Origin: Cucumis sativus
Taxonomy: Eukaryota; Streptophyta; Magnoliopsida; Cucurbitales; Cucurbitaceae
Reading direction: 5' to 3'
Length of the DNA: 64,000 nt
Assembly (NCBI RefSeq): GCF_000004075.3
Contig: NC_026655.2
Coordinates: forward strand, 2,542,001 to 2,606,000
A program made the position numbers and the translations under genes. The notes under the pieces are model-generated. The model did not search any database, was not told where the DNA came from, and saw only the letters and a program-made list of their open reading frames with translations. This document shows positions 12,964 to 26,173 of the stretch, piece by piece (positions within the stretch are counted from its first letter, which is position 1; each line of letters begins with the position of its first letter).

Positions 12964-14374
12964 TGAAGCTCAACACTCAGCTTTCTCTTCTCGCTTCTAA
13001 TACTCGTTATCTCTAAATCATGGAAGCTAAAGGGCGCCGAATAGAATAGACTGAGATTGAAGCAAAGGACAGAGAAAGCAGAGCCTTGCCGAAAAAGGCA
13101 GTCGAATAGTTCCTATCAAGAGGTCTCAATTCACAGACAACGGAATCAGATCCAGCAAGCTCGAACAAGAATCGCCCATTTTAAATTTGGGAAAGAAAAA
13201 CGTACAAAACGATTTTAGTTTTAAAATAGTGATGATGAAATTGATCCTGTTCTATAAAGCTATCCACTGCAAGTAGTGGAGGTATTTCATATTTGGACAC
13301 AATTATCAATGTTGCTTCTCACGCCATTTCTTAAGAAGTAAAGTAGCTGAGTACTGTTTTTATGGCGAAACCCTAATGTTGATGGTCTTCAACCATGACA
13401 ACGAAGGAGAAGAATCGGAGGGGAACTTCCCCAATTGGTTCAACAATGGCTGACCTTTAGCTGCCCCTATTGGAAGATGAATCAAAACAATATATTTTTG
13501 TCTGCCTCCTTTCAAATTTGTTTCCATGTGATTTTTTCCTTACATCAACCCATAACAAATTGATAATGCACATCATTTACCATCATTTTTTAATCGTGAA
13601 AGTGTTTCTTTTCAAATTTGAACGATCAAATAGATATTAAACTCGAAACTTAGAAATCAAAAGCCTACTTCATCCAAAAAGTTTATTTAAAGTAAAAACA
13701 ATTAGGTTGGTTAAATTTTCTCCAATTTGCTTGTGAACATAAGTTTGCCGTACTTGAAGAGCTGCTATTAAAATTAAATTTCTATAATCGAACATTGTTA
13801 AACAATATGAACGAGTGGCATTGATTATAGTGTTGGTCACATGAGTATAGTCATCAAACTTGGTTATGGTGCATGTGATAATTGAAAATATTAGAGTAGT
13901 GAGAAATTTGTTATTTGAAGGATTTGAGTTGTCAAATGTTACGTTATAACACGAATCTAAATGCTCAAACTATTTTAAGTTAGAGCCTCGTACAGATCAT
14001 TTTTGGTGAACGAAGGAGAAAGCCACCTCGATCCTACTCCCACTCCCAATTCGTGTATATTCTTAATTAAATTTTATTAGTAAAATACTGCTTAAAAATA
14101 TATATTTCTAAATCAAAGCTTAACTACTAGAGAAGAATCTGTTAATGACTAACTCATAGTTGTTTTGGCATTTTTTTTTACCATTATGATTTTAAGTTTA
14201 GGTTTTGATGAACTAAAAAAATAAATAAAAACGACTCTCTCCGTTCCGGGGAAGTCATTGTATCAAATGTTGTCACTTCTCCGGTGGCGATCCTGAGATA
14301 GGGTTCTCCATTTTCTTCTTCTGTAGAGATAATTATCTATATCTTTCTCAAATTTTCTTTGTAGTAACAATACA
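12964..14374. promoter_or_regulatory. Divergent intergenic region, DUF599 / PP2C
   Basis: This 1.4 kb separates the start codons of two genes transcribed away from each other and must contain both promoters and both 5' untranslated regions. I see no convincing TATA box at a set distance from either start, and no other gene. Confidence 0.55.
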
Positions 14375-17300
14375 ATGGCCGATACTGCTAAATCAATTCT
14401 CGAAGAGGAGACTTCGAAGCTCGAACCTAAGTCCAAGCGCGGTGCAGATGTCGAAGATGCTGATGTTACTGTGAAGAAGTTTAAAACTCAAGCTGCTGCC
14501 GATGAAACTGGCGCTAGAAACTTGGAAGCTGTCAATGGTGATGAAGAACTTAAGGTCATCAAGAGGGATGTCGAGTTTGTAATTGAAGCGGATGCTGCGG
14601 AGGATAAAGGGTCTAGGCATACAATGGAAGATGCCTGGGTTTTGCTCTTGGATGCAAGCTTGGATTTTCCTGGGAAATTGAGGTTCTTAGTTGTTTATTT
14701 TATGGTTTTATTGCATTTCTGTGTGCCCTTATTGAGTTTTTATCATATGCTTCATGGGTATTATCTTGAATTGACAAACTGGTATTAGGACGATGTTGCT
14801 CCTTTTATACTGTTGATGGAATTGATTAAGAGTGTGTCAAGTGTTTAATTTAAAAAGTAAGTACAACCAATCAGAATACTTTTGAAGTGTATTTAAAACA
14901 ATTTTCAGTTAGCTAACGTAGTGTTAAGACGCGGTATATCATGAGCTTCAGTGGTTTGTTCTGACAAATTGTGAAAATTTTCAATTAGTTCTTTGTTTTG
15001 CGGTCAGATGTGCACATTTTGCTATCTACGATGGACATGGGGGTCGGTTAGCTGCCGAGCACGCTCAAAAGCATTTGCAGAAGAACGTTCTCTCATCCGG
15101 GTTACCACGTGAGTTGGTGTGTTTTGCCTAGTCTGTTTTTCGGCATATTAGATTAGTTAATAGAAACAAGGACCTCGTAGGCTGAAGCTGTTTTAAACTA
15201 TTCATGTTTATTCATGGCAAATGAAGCAACAGCGGCTATTTTAGTCCATGATGTGCATCTAGAAATTAAAATAGATATTAGAGAATATAATTAACATGTT
15301 GATTAATTTCTATCTAACAGATAGCATTTTTTTTCCAGTATAACCTGAATTAACTGCAAAATAGCGATACTACTTTGATAAATAACTCAAAAGGCACTAT
15401 GACTGAGATGCTAGTACTTTTGGTGATGACATTGTTTTTTAATCACCAACTTCAGTTTTTGGGTACGCTTTAGTTGATATCTGCCTGGCTGGCCATGATG
15501 TCCTATAACTTTTTATCACACCATTGATTTCCTTGACAGTTTCTTCACCTGCATTTTAATCTTGGTATTTGAGATTTTTATGTCTTTTCCTGGTGCCCTG
15601 CACCTGACTGTATTTATATTTCCTGACTCTTGCCTCTATTTTTTACTTGTTCATGTCGATCCAGTTGGATGTAAAAGCAACTAAAAAGGCAATACTTGAT
15701 GGTATGAATGGTTCTTTTTGTTTTTGTTTCCATCAATGACTTGGGATTTGTTGTATTTGCAACTTGATGTATTTAATTGCCTTTTTATATATATTGTAGG
15801 GTTTCGGAAAACAGATGAGTCTCTTCTTCAAGAAAGTTCTGCAGGTGCTTCTAACTTTTGTGTTATGTGGGCTGGTTACTTTCATAATTATGTTTATACC
15901 ATAAAAGAAACCTTAGCTGTTCTATTTGTATCAATGGGAGTATAGAAGGGTTCAGTCTAATTGTCTTCTAGAAATAATCATATAATAGGCCATAGTTTTT
16001 CTTTTTGAAAAAAAATATTATAATGATAAGAAGCATAACTCATTAACTAGGAAGACAAGATTACCCATTTCTGAGAGAAGGCAAGAAGTTAAAAAACTAC
16101 AATTCATTTGGATAACAAAAGGGTGTAGTTGAGTGAGGCCCCTCTTCAAGTCAAAGAGGTTCCATTCACAATCTTTTGAAAATTTGGTTAAAGATACAAT
16201 CTTTTGTTCACTAAAAAACTTCTCTATGCAAGTCTAGGCTAATTGTATACAGGCCACACTTCCCAAAGCACATGTCTCTTGACTGGTCTGCAAGACTTTT
16301 AGTTGACATGAAAATCGTGGCTCAAAGGCAAAGGCACTTACAGCAGAAATTAATTTTAATCTAAGAAATTATTTGAAAAACAAAAAACATGCTGTTGCAT
16401 TACTGTGGTCGAAGATTGAGATAAGTTCCAATCATACCTCATGAGAGCAAATCCAGGTGCTTGAAGATTTCTTAGGCTATGGTTAAGAACCTTAATTACA
16501 TCTTGTTGTTTGACAAATTGTTTCAGGGGGATGGCAGGATGGTGCTACTGCTGTTTGCGTTTGGGTCTTAGGTCAAACAGTAAGTTTATTTACTGTTTTA
16601 CTATAAACTTACTGTTTGACTATTGACCTGCTGGAAAGCTAAATATATTGAGATAAAATCCATGTATTTGATTCAGATAGTTATTTTAAAGTTGAAAAGG
16701 GTAGATGCTATGTGTTAAGTTGCTTTAAACTAGAGTTCTTTAAGTAGATCCTTTAAAACTATTTCCTTGTATGATTGTTGCTACTTGGAGACAGTTTGTG
16801 TAATCTATGGTCTTCTTCTTAGGTTCACTTGGATACTCCCTCCTTTTCAATCAATTCCTATTTTCACATCATCATAGTTTTCTCCCCTTCCTCACAGGTT
16901 GAAATAAATTGATAAAAATAAGGATAAAGTTGAAAGTGTTTAACTAATAAGGACGAATTTGGACAACACCGTATATATAAGGCATAAGGGACCAATCTAT
17001 ACTGTGCCTAAACGGTTTACCAAACATAGGACTAAGAGACGCTTGTAATTTTCTTTTGAAGAGCACACATGCTTTTAGAATGGCCGTTTTGTAATGATCA
17101 TATATGTTGTTGTCTTTTTCTATTTAATGCTCCAACAGCTTGCTTAAGTTATTTTTCTTTCTTTCTTTTATTGATTTCCTTGATTTTCAAGATAGTGTTT
17201 TTCTGACTAAGGGATTTTGTAGGTTTTCGTTGCTAATGTTGGTGACGCTAAAGCAGTTGTAGCCCGATCTTTGACTACTGATAAATCAACAACTAATTCC

Positions 17301-19809
17301 AATGGTGGAAGCTCTTTAAAGGCTATTGTTTTGACAAGGGAACATAAGGCAATCTACCCGCAGGAAAGAGCTCGCATTCAAAAAGTAAGAACCTTTATTC
17401 TTTTAAAGAAATAAACATTCAAAAGGTAAGAATTATGGAGATCAATTATATGTGTTACTAAAGAAAAGAACAATAAAAGAAAAGAAGGCACTAACTCGAA
17501 GTGTAACAGCAAGCTAGACATACAACAAGCAAGGATTTATGCTTCAGTAGCATTATAACCTTTGTGTGGTCAATGAGAGATACATCTGAAGATTCAGAAC
17601 TATACCGCACTAATTTGATAGTTGGAGCGCTTGTATATGATATCTTATCATTTAAATTTGAAGACTCCTTTTATCAAAAACAAGAAAGGTTCAGAATGTC
17701 TTTCAGCCATTTATTCTTTACATACATCTCCGGAAGAGCTTAGGATATTTAGTGTTTCATTGGCAACAAAGAAGAAATGGAATAAGGAATGTTTTTATTT
17801 TTCTTGCCTTCGCTAGCTCTTTGCTCTTTGTCAACTTGCTACATGGCTGATAAGAACCAAGAATCAGACTCTTACATTCAAAATGATGACCGTTGAATGA
17901 GTGAATCAATTTTCTCAAGTAAACTTTTTGGCAAATGCACAATCGATAATAATACCCTTCAACAAGGGAAAGAAATCTACGCTCAAGTAAAGTAGTTCCT
18001 TTGTGATGCTTACTTATCTTCACTTATGCTATCTATGATACATGAGATCAGACATGTCTACTGCCTAGTGTTGTCTTTAACCAAATGAATCATAGAGTTT
18101 AAAAATTGCATCCGTTGGGTGAATGTTTTGGGTTCTCAAATGGACATTTTTAAGGTTTCAAGTCACATGGATCCATGGATCCATGGAAGGAGCATCCAGA
18201 TTTCAGGAAGGAGATGCTCCAGTGGAAGTTTGAAACAAAATGAAATAGTATTAACTGAGCAGGAATCTTATGTGAATTTCAGATACTCATGACATATACA
18301 GCTTTAATAAGATGTATGAATGTTTGATGTTGTGCAATTCTAGGTATGTATGCAGCCTGGTTAGTGCATCACAGAAATGTTGCCTGCATTTATCATTGTG
18401 CATCAAATTGCACTAGTCTTTGCCATCCTGATTAGATCTAAAAAACATGAATTTTTCCAGGCTGGTGGTGTTGTTGGTTCAAATGGTCGCTTGCAGGGTC
18501 GTCTTGAAGTTTCTCGGGCATTTGGAGATCGCCAATTTAAAAAGGTTTTGTGCATTGATTTGTACACCCTTATTATCCAATAATTCCTGGTTTTAGTTGT
18601 TTAGTATAAAATCTCACGGCAAAGATTAAGATGGATGAGAAAGATAGCATCTTGAGTGAAATTATAACAAACTGAAATCTTTTAATTGACAACCCTTTTT
18701 CTGTGATAGACCCCAATCTGTGGTTGATCATTTTCCCGTATGAGCTACAACCAAATGTTCTCTTTTAAGTTGTTTTTATGCTTAGCCTTAATTAAACTAT
18801 AGTCAAATGTTCTTCGTTTGCCATTGTTTTCTGAACTAAAATCTGAGCAGCAACCACATAATACTTGCAGTTGGGTGTTATCGTGACTCCGGACATTCAT
18901 TCTTTTGAATTGACTGATAGGGAACATTTTATCATTCTCGGATGTGATGGACTTTGGGGGGTTAGTTTGACACTGAGTGCTATTGATACTTTTTTTCTAT
19001 CATTCCTGTTTCTGTTGTCATTTCCTTATCTTCTTTTCTCTTTCCTTCTTGATTTCTTTAAAAAAAAATCAGGTTTTTGGACCAAGTGATGCAGTCGATT
19101 TTGTGCAGAAATTATTGAAGGTAGGGGCACAATGAAATTTGGTTGGCTATTTCGAAGCAACATTGACGTTCTTATTTTTTTTACAAAGTATATTTTTGGC
19201 ATTCTTTCATGCCTTGATCAACATCAGGTTGAGTTGTTGCGTTGATAAATTTTATTTATTGTTATTGGTTGTTTTCATTTATTTTACTCTTTCAAATTTC
19301 ATAACTTTAATGAGGAAAAATGAACTCTAGATGGAGGTCTTATTATTATTTTGATATTTTAAATTATGGAGATGCTGAGTTGGTATTTTCTTTATGACAT
19401 TGTTTATTTCACAACATAAGCTTGAATCAAATTTCACACAATGACCTCTCTCTCTCATTATGTCTTCATTGCTATCTATCTTTCCTCAGTGAAGGTGATA
19501 GATACCACACAACATTGACTTGTGTTTCGCTGTGTTCATAAAGAATTTGAGCGTTATATAGATGTACAACTTTAATTGCTTTCAATTTTTATTCGGGCCA
19601 TCTGTTAGTTAAATTTTCATGAGAATCATGGTAAGTTGTTTAGTGTTATTAAACACTCATGTTGATCAAGTATTACAAAAGATATCCTTGTTGAACAGGA
19701 TGGTTTGTCCGTAGCATCAATAAGTCGACGTCTTGTGAGGGAAGCAATCCGTGAGCGACGCTGTAAAGATAACTGTACTGCAATTGTCGTTGTCTTCAGG
19801 CCCAAATGA
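14375..19809 (+). CDS. Protein phosphatase 2C (PPM family)
   Basis: Ten coding exons: 14,375-14,682, 15,008-15,116, 15,665-15,701, 15,800-15,844, 16,527-16,579, 17,223-17,384, 18,461-18,544, 18,871-18,960, 19,073-19,120 and 19,699-19,809. They encode 348 residues. Metal-dependent Ser/Thr phosphatase motifs are intact: RHTMED (81-86), YDGHGG (110-115), QDGATAV (170-176), NVGDAKAV (189-196), GRLEVSRAFGD (251-261), GCDGLW (290-295) and KDN (335-337), so the acidic metal ligands are present. The first 70 residues are charged, lysine-rich and probably disordered; KSKRGAD could serve as a nuclear signal. It resembles Arabidopsis PP2C 8 (At1g18030) over its whole length. Substrate unknown. Exon 2 has two competing donors eight bases apart; only the downstream one (15,117) keeps frame. 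Confidence 0.94.
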
Positions 19810-22059
19810 TAAAGCAAAGAATAATTCCAAGTCTGAGATTTCTCTGTGACTAGTGCTGTATCAGCGAGCTCTCAAGATGCCAACTTTTTTGTACAAGTGG
19901 ACTCCTTAGCGAGTTTGTGGAATTCCCAAGAGTTAGAGGTACGAAGTATATTTGGAAACTGATGTGGAAGCAGTGACGCACCAGTGTATAAATTTATGTG
20001 CAACTTCAGTTTCAAGATTTTGTAAGATACTGATATTATTACCTTCCAACAATATTGTGCAAGTAAAGATTTTCTTAGTTGTTTGTATGTTGGTGGAATA
20101 TGTATGAGCACAACTATAGTGTTGATTTCATGCTTAGATATGTATTCTTGTCTATGACCAAACAATCAGGAGTGATGATTTCATGATTGGAACTCAATGA
20201 TATTCAATAACTAAAATCACTTCAAAGTAGGGACATCCTGATTGCAATATTTTGCATTGAACTTGATTATGTACTTATTTTCGTCTACTCTGTTTTAAGC
20301 TGTGATTGTCAGGTTGTGCTTAAAGTTCATGGGCAGTTGAACCAATCAGGATGGGTGAGATTATTATGATTAGTTTAAAGGGAATCTATTTCCTTTCTTG
20401 ATTGTATAATGCAAATCAATCTTCTTCCCATGGATAGTCACATTGTTCTTTCTCATTGATTTAAGTTGCAATTTTTTTAAATATGCTTTTTCTCTCTTGG
20501 TGGAAGAATCTCATGATTGGAAAGGTAAATAATTGGTGGAGATTCGTTTGATTTGTATTGTAATAAAGAGATCTATGTGTCGCTTACTTGTCATCACATG
20601 AATTTATTGTATGCATTTCTCTATTGTATTGTTTGATAATATTTATATATTCTAAGAGATGGACCATTGAGAACCACTCCCATTAATTAAAGGGATTATA
20701 ATTATAGACATTAAAACCTCTAGTTGCATATACATGCATCATAATTAAAGATGGCTTTCATATTTTTCTATTATTTTTTTAAGACAAACAATAAGAACGC
20801 AGGGACTTCTTAGGAAATGGTTAGAAATAGTCATTTTAAGTATTTCATCAATTATATAAGCACTTTTCTTATCAATAACAATGTTTCAAAATCAATGTTG
20901 AGACCAAAACAAAATTTACATTATACCTTTTAGTCTCATTGTAGAATTCGATATCGAGACTAAAAAACAAAAAAAAATAGTACGAAGATTGAAAATTGAT
21001 ATTATTTTGTACATAGCCATAAAACAATTAGCTTAAAAGTGTGTTATTTGCAACAAATACTTGGTTTTCTTCTCCTTTTCTTAATATGGAGATCAAAACT
21101 TGATATTATTGATGGCAGGTTGAAATCGTCTTTTTTTTTTCCTTTAATCTTTGTTAGAATGGGAGGGCAATTTTACAAACTTTTGGAACAATGAAATGAG
21201 TGAGGAAGAAATCTTTTAATTCCCAATCAATTTTGTAAAATTTTTCATTCCAAATTTCCTTCTATATTCTTCACATATTTAAATAAAAGAAAAATAGCAA
21301 CATATAAATTGTCCCAACAATAAAAAAAGGAAAGGAAAAAAAAAAAAGAAAAAGAAGAAGAAATTGTCCGATCAATAATCACAAGCACATGCCAATCCTT
21401 GGTTCTTCCCCTCATTTGATTCGTTCCACTAACAATAAAACCAGTTGATCAATTTTTCTTCATTTTTAACAAACACCAACATCATAATCAATATGGTTAT
21501 CCTAGTTGCATAATTCAACTGTTTATCATCACAATTATTGATAATATTACATCATGTTTCCTTTTATAAATTAAACTAATATTCCTGTCTAAACCAAACA
21601 ATTAGATTGTTAAGCAGCCATATAATTTGCTCATTATGATAATACAAACACATTAGGAGACAAGAGTCAATATTTAACAAATATAAAGATATAAATAAGT
21701 AGTGGGATCTTGCTGCCAAGCCAAATGAAACTGAGATCATCCTCTCTTTCATTATCTGGCTAACATGCTTAATCCCAATACTGTCTCCCCAACAAAATCC
21801 ATTTCAAAAGTCAACATTCAGACCCTTTTTTATTTATTTATTTTTTTAGGGGATGTTTTAATCACAGTTAGTACCTAAAGTTTATGCAAAAGATTAATTT
21901 TTTATGCCTATGGATATTGCCAATAATGAGCAGATTCATGATTGTGACAGGCCCTTTCATTTTGCCTACAAGTATCAAATAGTATAAATATATGGAGTAC
22001 TTTTGTTTAGTTTATTGTGACAGTTAAGGCAAAAGAGAGTGAAAAAAAGACGAGCAGAT
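19810..22059. other. PP2C 3' region and WAT1-related promoter
   Basis: The left part is the presumed 3' untranslated region of the phosphatase gene; the rest is AT-rich spacer with poly-A and poly-T tracts (for example around 21,330-21,360). I see no further gene. The only promoter signal that I can place is the TATA box at 21,983-21,990. Confidence 0.5.
21983..21990 (+). promoter_or_regulatory. TATA box of the WAT1-related gene
   Basis: TATAAATA in the context AGTATAAATATATGG lies 70 bases before the start codon at 22,060, which predicts a short leader of roughly 40 bases. Confidence 0.6.
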
Positions 22060-24321
22060 ATGGACAAGGGAAGTCTTTTTTCCGAGAAAATAAAGCTTCT
22101 TCTTGGATTGGTTGTTTTGCAGTTGTGTTATGCAGGATTTCACATTGTGTCAAGAGTTGCTTTAAACATTGGTGTTAGTAAAGTTGTTTATCCGGTGTAT
22201 CGGAACGCAATCGCTTTAGCTCTATTGAGTCCTTTTGCTTATTTTCTAGAGAAGTAAGTTTGTAAATTTGTTATATAAAGTTTTGTAATGTGAATGTTTA
22301 TCCTTTCATCCGTGCTAAAATATGGTTTTTATTGGTATTTTCTCAGGAATGAAAGGCCACCTCTTACTTTCTCATTGCTGCTTCAGTTCTTTCTTCTAGC
22401 TTTATTGGGGTAAGAGATAAAAAAGAGCTTTCCATTTCTTTTTATTTCTGTTTGCCTTTTGATCTTTAAAATGTATGAAACTTGCCTTGTTTTAGGATTA
22501 CTGCCAATCAAGGATTCTATCTCTTGGGGCTAAACTATGCATCCCCAACTTTTGCTTCTGCAATGCAAAACTCAGTTCCTGCTATTACCTTTGTGATGGC
22601 TTCTGTTCTGAGGTACACTTACACACTACACTTCTATTGCCTCTAATGGCATTTTCTTTTCTTCAAGTGAAATGTTCCGTTTCTTCGACTTGATATTGAA
22701 TTGACATTCACCCATCAAGTTTAAGTTTTTTTTGTCTATCAATAATTTAATATGGTATCAAAGTAAGAGATCATGTGTTCAAACATTATTTACAATGCTA
22801 TATCCTCTACAACTAATATTGTTTTATACTTGTTAGATTCTCCACCTCTTTCAAGCTCACAAGTGAAAAGTGTTAGATGATATAATATTAAATTTACCTT
22901 CACTCATCAAGTTAAACTTTTGAGATAATATGTGGTTTAACACTAACATCTTTTGTTTCAAAACTTCTTTCTCTATTTCAGGCTAGAGCAAGTCAACTTC
23001 AGAAGGATAGATGGTTTGGCAAAGATTTTGGGAACCATAGGGAGTGTTGGAGGTGCAACTGTGATCACTCTCTATAGAGGCCCTCCACTTCTCCACAACA
23101 ATTACCTGACTCAAGGAAGTAGTATCTTAGAGATGGATGACCCTACAATTAAAGTCCAAAATTGGAGATGGGGTTGTATTTACCTGCTAGGCCACTGCCT
23201 TTCTTGGGCTGGTTGGATGGTTTTTCAGGTCATATTCATTTTCCTTACCAAAACTCTATCCATATTACATCTTTTACAGTGTGGAAAAGCCTCATAGATT
23301 TACAGCTAAAAGATAATATATTATACATCTCCTGGTTTAAGACCTTTTAGGTAGAGTTCAAAAATAATGTCAAAGCTTCATATCAGATAGAGTCAGAAAA
23401 CATCATAGATTTGTAACTAAAAGACTCCATTTTCATTGATTTAAGATGATTTATGTAGAGTTCAAATGTGATAGTAAATTCACTCTCCTTGTGATTTCCA
23501 CTTGTTAAATCTTTTACATATTTCAAGTTCACGAGTGAAACAAGAATGTTAGATGATATACTTTCAACTATTAGTTTATACTTTTGAATCAATGAGTGAT
23601 GTATTAGCTTTAAACTCGTAATTTTCATCACTTTTTGCAGGGTTCTTTATTGAAGAAGTATCCAGCAAAACTAACATTAACTTCATACACATGCTTCTTT
23701 GGACTGATCCAATTCCTAGTCATAGCTGGCTTTGTGGAAACAGATTATCAATACTGGAAAATCCAATCTGTTGAAGAACTCTTCACAATCTTATATGCTG
23801 TAAGAACTCACTCTCCAAACTCTCAAGTTTTCCCATAAATTTCAATCCATTGCTTTCCATTATAAAACCAAATGAAAACAAGAAATCTCCCAATTGATCT
23901 AAGTTTCTTCCTTTGGGTTTTTATAGGGTATTGTAGCCTCTGGCATTGTCTTTTCCCTCCAAACATGGTGCATCCACAAAAGTGATCCTGTCTTTGTTGC
24001 TGTTTTCCAACCTCTCCAAACTGTCCTAGTAGCCATCATGGCGTTCCTCATCCTCGGAGATCGGTTATTCTCCGGCGGGTAAAATCAACAAACTCAAAGA
24101 CCTTTGTTCGTAGACATTATATGGAGACTAATCTAGATTTTTCCTTATCATGATTCAAATGCAGGGTTATTGGTGCTGTTCTTATAACACTTGGGCTGTA
24201 CTTAGTTTTGTGGGGAAAAAGTAAAGAAAAAGCATTGGAAGAAGAAGATAAGTGTTTGAAACATCCTCTTTTGGATGACCAAAAAGAAGAGCAAGAGAAT
24301 GTTGTGTTAGACATAGCATGA
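22060..24321 (+). CDS. WAT1-related EamA transporter (UMAMIT family)
   Basis: Seven coding exons: 22,060-22,253, 22,347-22,409, 22,496-22,612, 22,982-23,228, 23,641-23,799, 23,927-24,078 and 24,165-24,321, giving 362 residues. The protein has ten hydrophobic segments in two EamA halves. Diagnostic stretches are YAGFHIVSRVALN, YPVYRNAIAL, ITANQGFYLLGL, FASAMQNSVPAITF, GHCLSWAGWM, GIVASGIVF, VFVAVFQPLQT and GAVLITLGLYLVLWGKSKE. The family moves amino acids and, for WAT1 itself, auxin, across vacuolar or plasma membranes. The closest Arabidopsis relative that I can name is At3g18200, beside the DUF599 and MIR157C loci. Substrate cannot be told from sequence. The cytosolic tail is acidic and ends with a dileucine-like HPLLDD. 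Introns 3 and 4 hold copies of one dispersed repeat. Confidence 0.95.
22700..22935. repeat. Dispersed repeat in WAT1-related intron 3
   Basis: The segment includes TGGTATCAAAGTAAGAGATC and, further on, TTTCAAGCTCACAAGTGAAA followed by GTGTTAGATGATAT. The second part recurs with changes in the next intron (23,515-23,560). TGGTATCAAAG resembles the tRNA-Met-primed site of plant retroelements or a tRNA-derived SINE end. I cannot assign a family or exact ends. Confidence 0.4.
23294..23630. repeat. Repeats in WAT1-related intron 4
   Basis: Two diverged direct copies sit at about 23,294-23,374 and 23,403-23,478, each with CATAGATTT, CTAAAAGA and a GTAGAGTTCAAA block. A third segment (23,510-23,620) carries TTTCAAGTTCACGAGTGAAA and ATGTTAGATGATAT and is related to the repeat in intron 3. 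The copies are diverged, so the insertions or duplications look old. Confidence 0.45.
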
Positions 24322-24762
24322 AGAGACTGTAATGTAATAATTTCATGAGATATGAACAAAAAATGTATACATAATTTGACAAGAAAGAGTTGTGATTTTG
24401 TGAAGAAGAAGGTGGCTGATCCTACAAGATGAAGGATATGTTGGGGTTGTCTTGTTAGAGATAAAAAGGCCAGAATTTTCAACTTGTAAAACAAACTGTG
24501 TTTGTTTGGAACAAGAAACTGGGAAATGTTGTTTGTAATCAATCTTTAAAAGCATACTCAATTGTGAAGTACATTTTCTCAAAAGAAAAAAAAAATGTGA
24601 ATTACTTTTCCTACTTTGATTTTGCTTTCTCTTTTCTTCTTTTTCATCTAGATTATTAAAGATACTACTGTCTTGAAGTTCCAAACTGTACTGTACTGAT
24701 ATCAAATTTCAAAGCTTAAAAGTACATTTTCCTATTTTATTATAAATGTATATGTTCAGAAG

Positions 24763-24810
24763 GTGGAGGTTCTTCAATCTCATCTCCCTGCCGGAGTTTC
24801 CTTTCTCCAA
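24763..24810 (+). repeat. Helicase-leader direct repeat, upstream copy
   Basis: These 48 bases match 27,347-27,394 at 46 positions (shared parts include TTCTTCAATCTCATCTCCCT and AGTTTCCTTTCTCCAA). Flanking sequence diverges on the right side. It is an isolated copy of the 5' untranslated sequence of the downstream gene. Confidence 0.85.
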
Positions 24811-25220
24811 AAAGCTCACATTTGGTTCAATTGGATAATAGGATTTTCAAACAGAAGAGAAGTTTAAATTCTCTAGAAAACACATCACTATTGTTGATTC
24901 TATATATGAGGTATTATCTTATCACAACTCTTTTTATTCCACATTTTTTTTCACTCTTTCAATTCAGCATCGGAGTGTGTGAGTGTGTGTCGATTACCAT
25001 ACCCATATGTTCTCTTTTTTCTTTCTTTTTGTTTTTGCAGATTATGTTCTTCTTCCTTTCAAACAAATCTGCAGGTGTTGTTCTTCCCGTCTAGATTTAG
25101 CATAAACAATTATCCATTTTCTACTGATGCCTTCAAAAAAAAACAAGACGTTGGAAAGATTTTTATTTTTGCCTAAAAATTAAACTATAATAGAATTAAT
25201 TATATAAATTTTTTTTTAAA

Positions 25221-25354
25221 CAGTAGATTTTACAAAATATTTACAATCTATAGTAAATTCTATCACGGATAGTTATTGATATGTTACATTGATAAAAGAC
25301 TAACAGTGATAAAATTTAAAATTATGCTATAATTTGTAAATATTTTAATTTATC
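25221..25354. repeat. MITE-like inverted-repeat element, copy 2
   Basis: The left end reads AAAATATTTACAATCTATAG and continues to TTCTATCAC. The right end on the other strand reads AAAATATTTACAAATTATAG and continues to TTTTATCAC. It is related to the elements at 5.0 and 50.2 kb, non-coding and strongly AT-rich. Confidence 0.5.
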
Positions 25355-26173
25355 GATATAATTACAGTCGTTTTAACTCTTTCAATTTCTTATAATGATT
25401 TGCATCGAATGCTAACTTTAACTTTAAGTTAAATTAAATAGAAAAAGCTCTTAAAATTAAATTTTTAGAAATATATTTAAATTTTAGTTTTTTAAAAGTA
25501 AATAAAAATAAATATTAGTATAGAGTAAATAAAAAAGAAACTCAAATAATTACCATACCCCCACAAAGCCTAAGTCTGCTTCTTTGCTTTCCAAGAGATA
25601 AGACCATTATCACCCATGAAGATACAAAAGTTGATTGTGGTTGACATATGTAAATCTAGGCCAAGATGCCCAAATCAACATCGCACTACAGGCCTTGAGA
25701 TGAAAAGACGATGATTTTGGAAGAAAAACACCTTGACTTGAACATCTCTTAAGATATAAACGTAAAAATGTATGAATAGAAAGTAAATGTGACTGACTGT
25801 TTAGAAATTATGGGTTTAGGGTTTAGGTTTTAAAACTTAGGGAGGGTTGCGCAACATATTGGCTTAACTTGTGGAATGCAAAAGTGTGACATCTGGTCTT
25901 AAAGTAACATGTTAAATCTTAGCTTCATCAATCGTCCTCGAAGAAAACTTATTCCAAATGAGATGAGAATTATCAACAAATAGTATTGTATATGGTAATT
26001 TTGCAATCACGGCAATCACATATGTATATATCAAGTTGATCTAAATTTAGAAATAGAAATAAATAATGGATATTCTAGAATAAGATCAGGTAACAAACTT
26101 AAGCTTTCAACAAATTTCGCTGTCAATCAAGGATGACTAGAAAATGTGATATTAAAGTCAATGAGTTGAAACT

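Noticed and set aside
22039-22059. Longer start for the WAT1-related protein (seven extra codons)
   Set aside because: The upstream frame begins with GTG, not ATG. ATG at 22,060 is the first in the frame after the TATA box and fits the family N-terminus.
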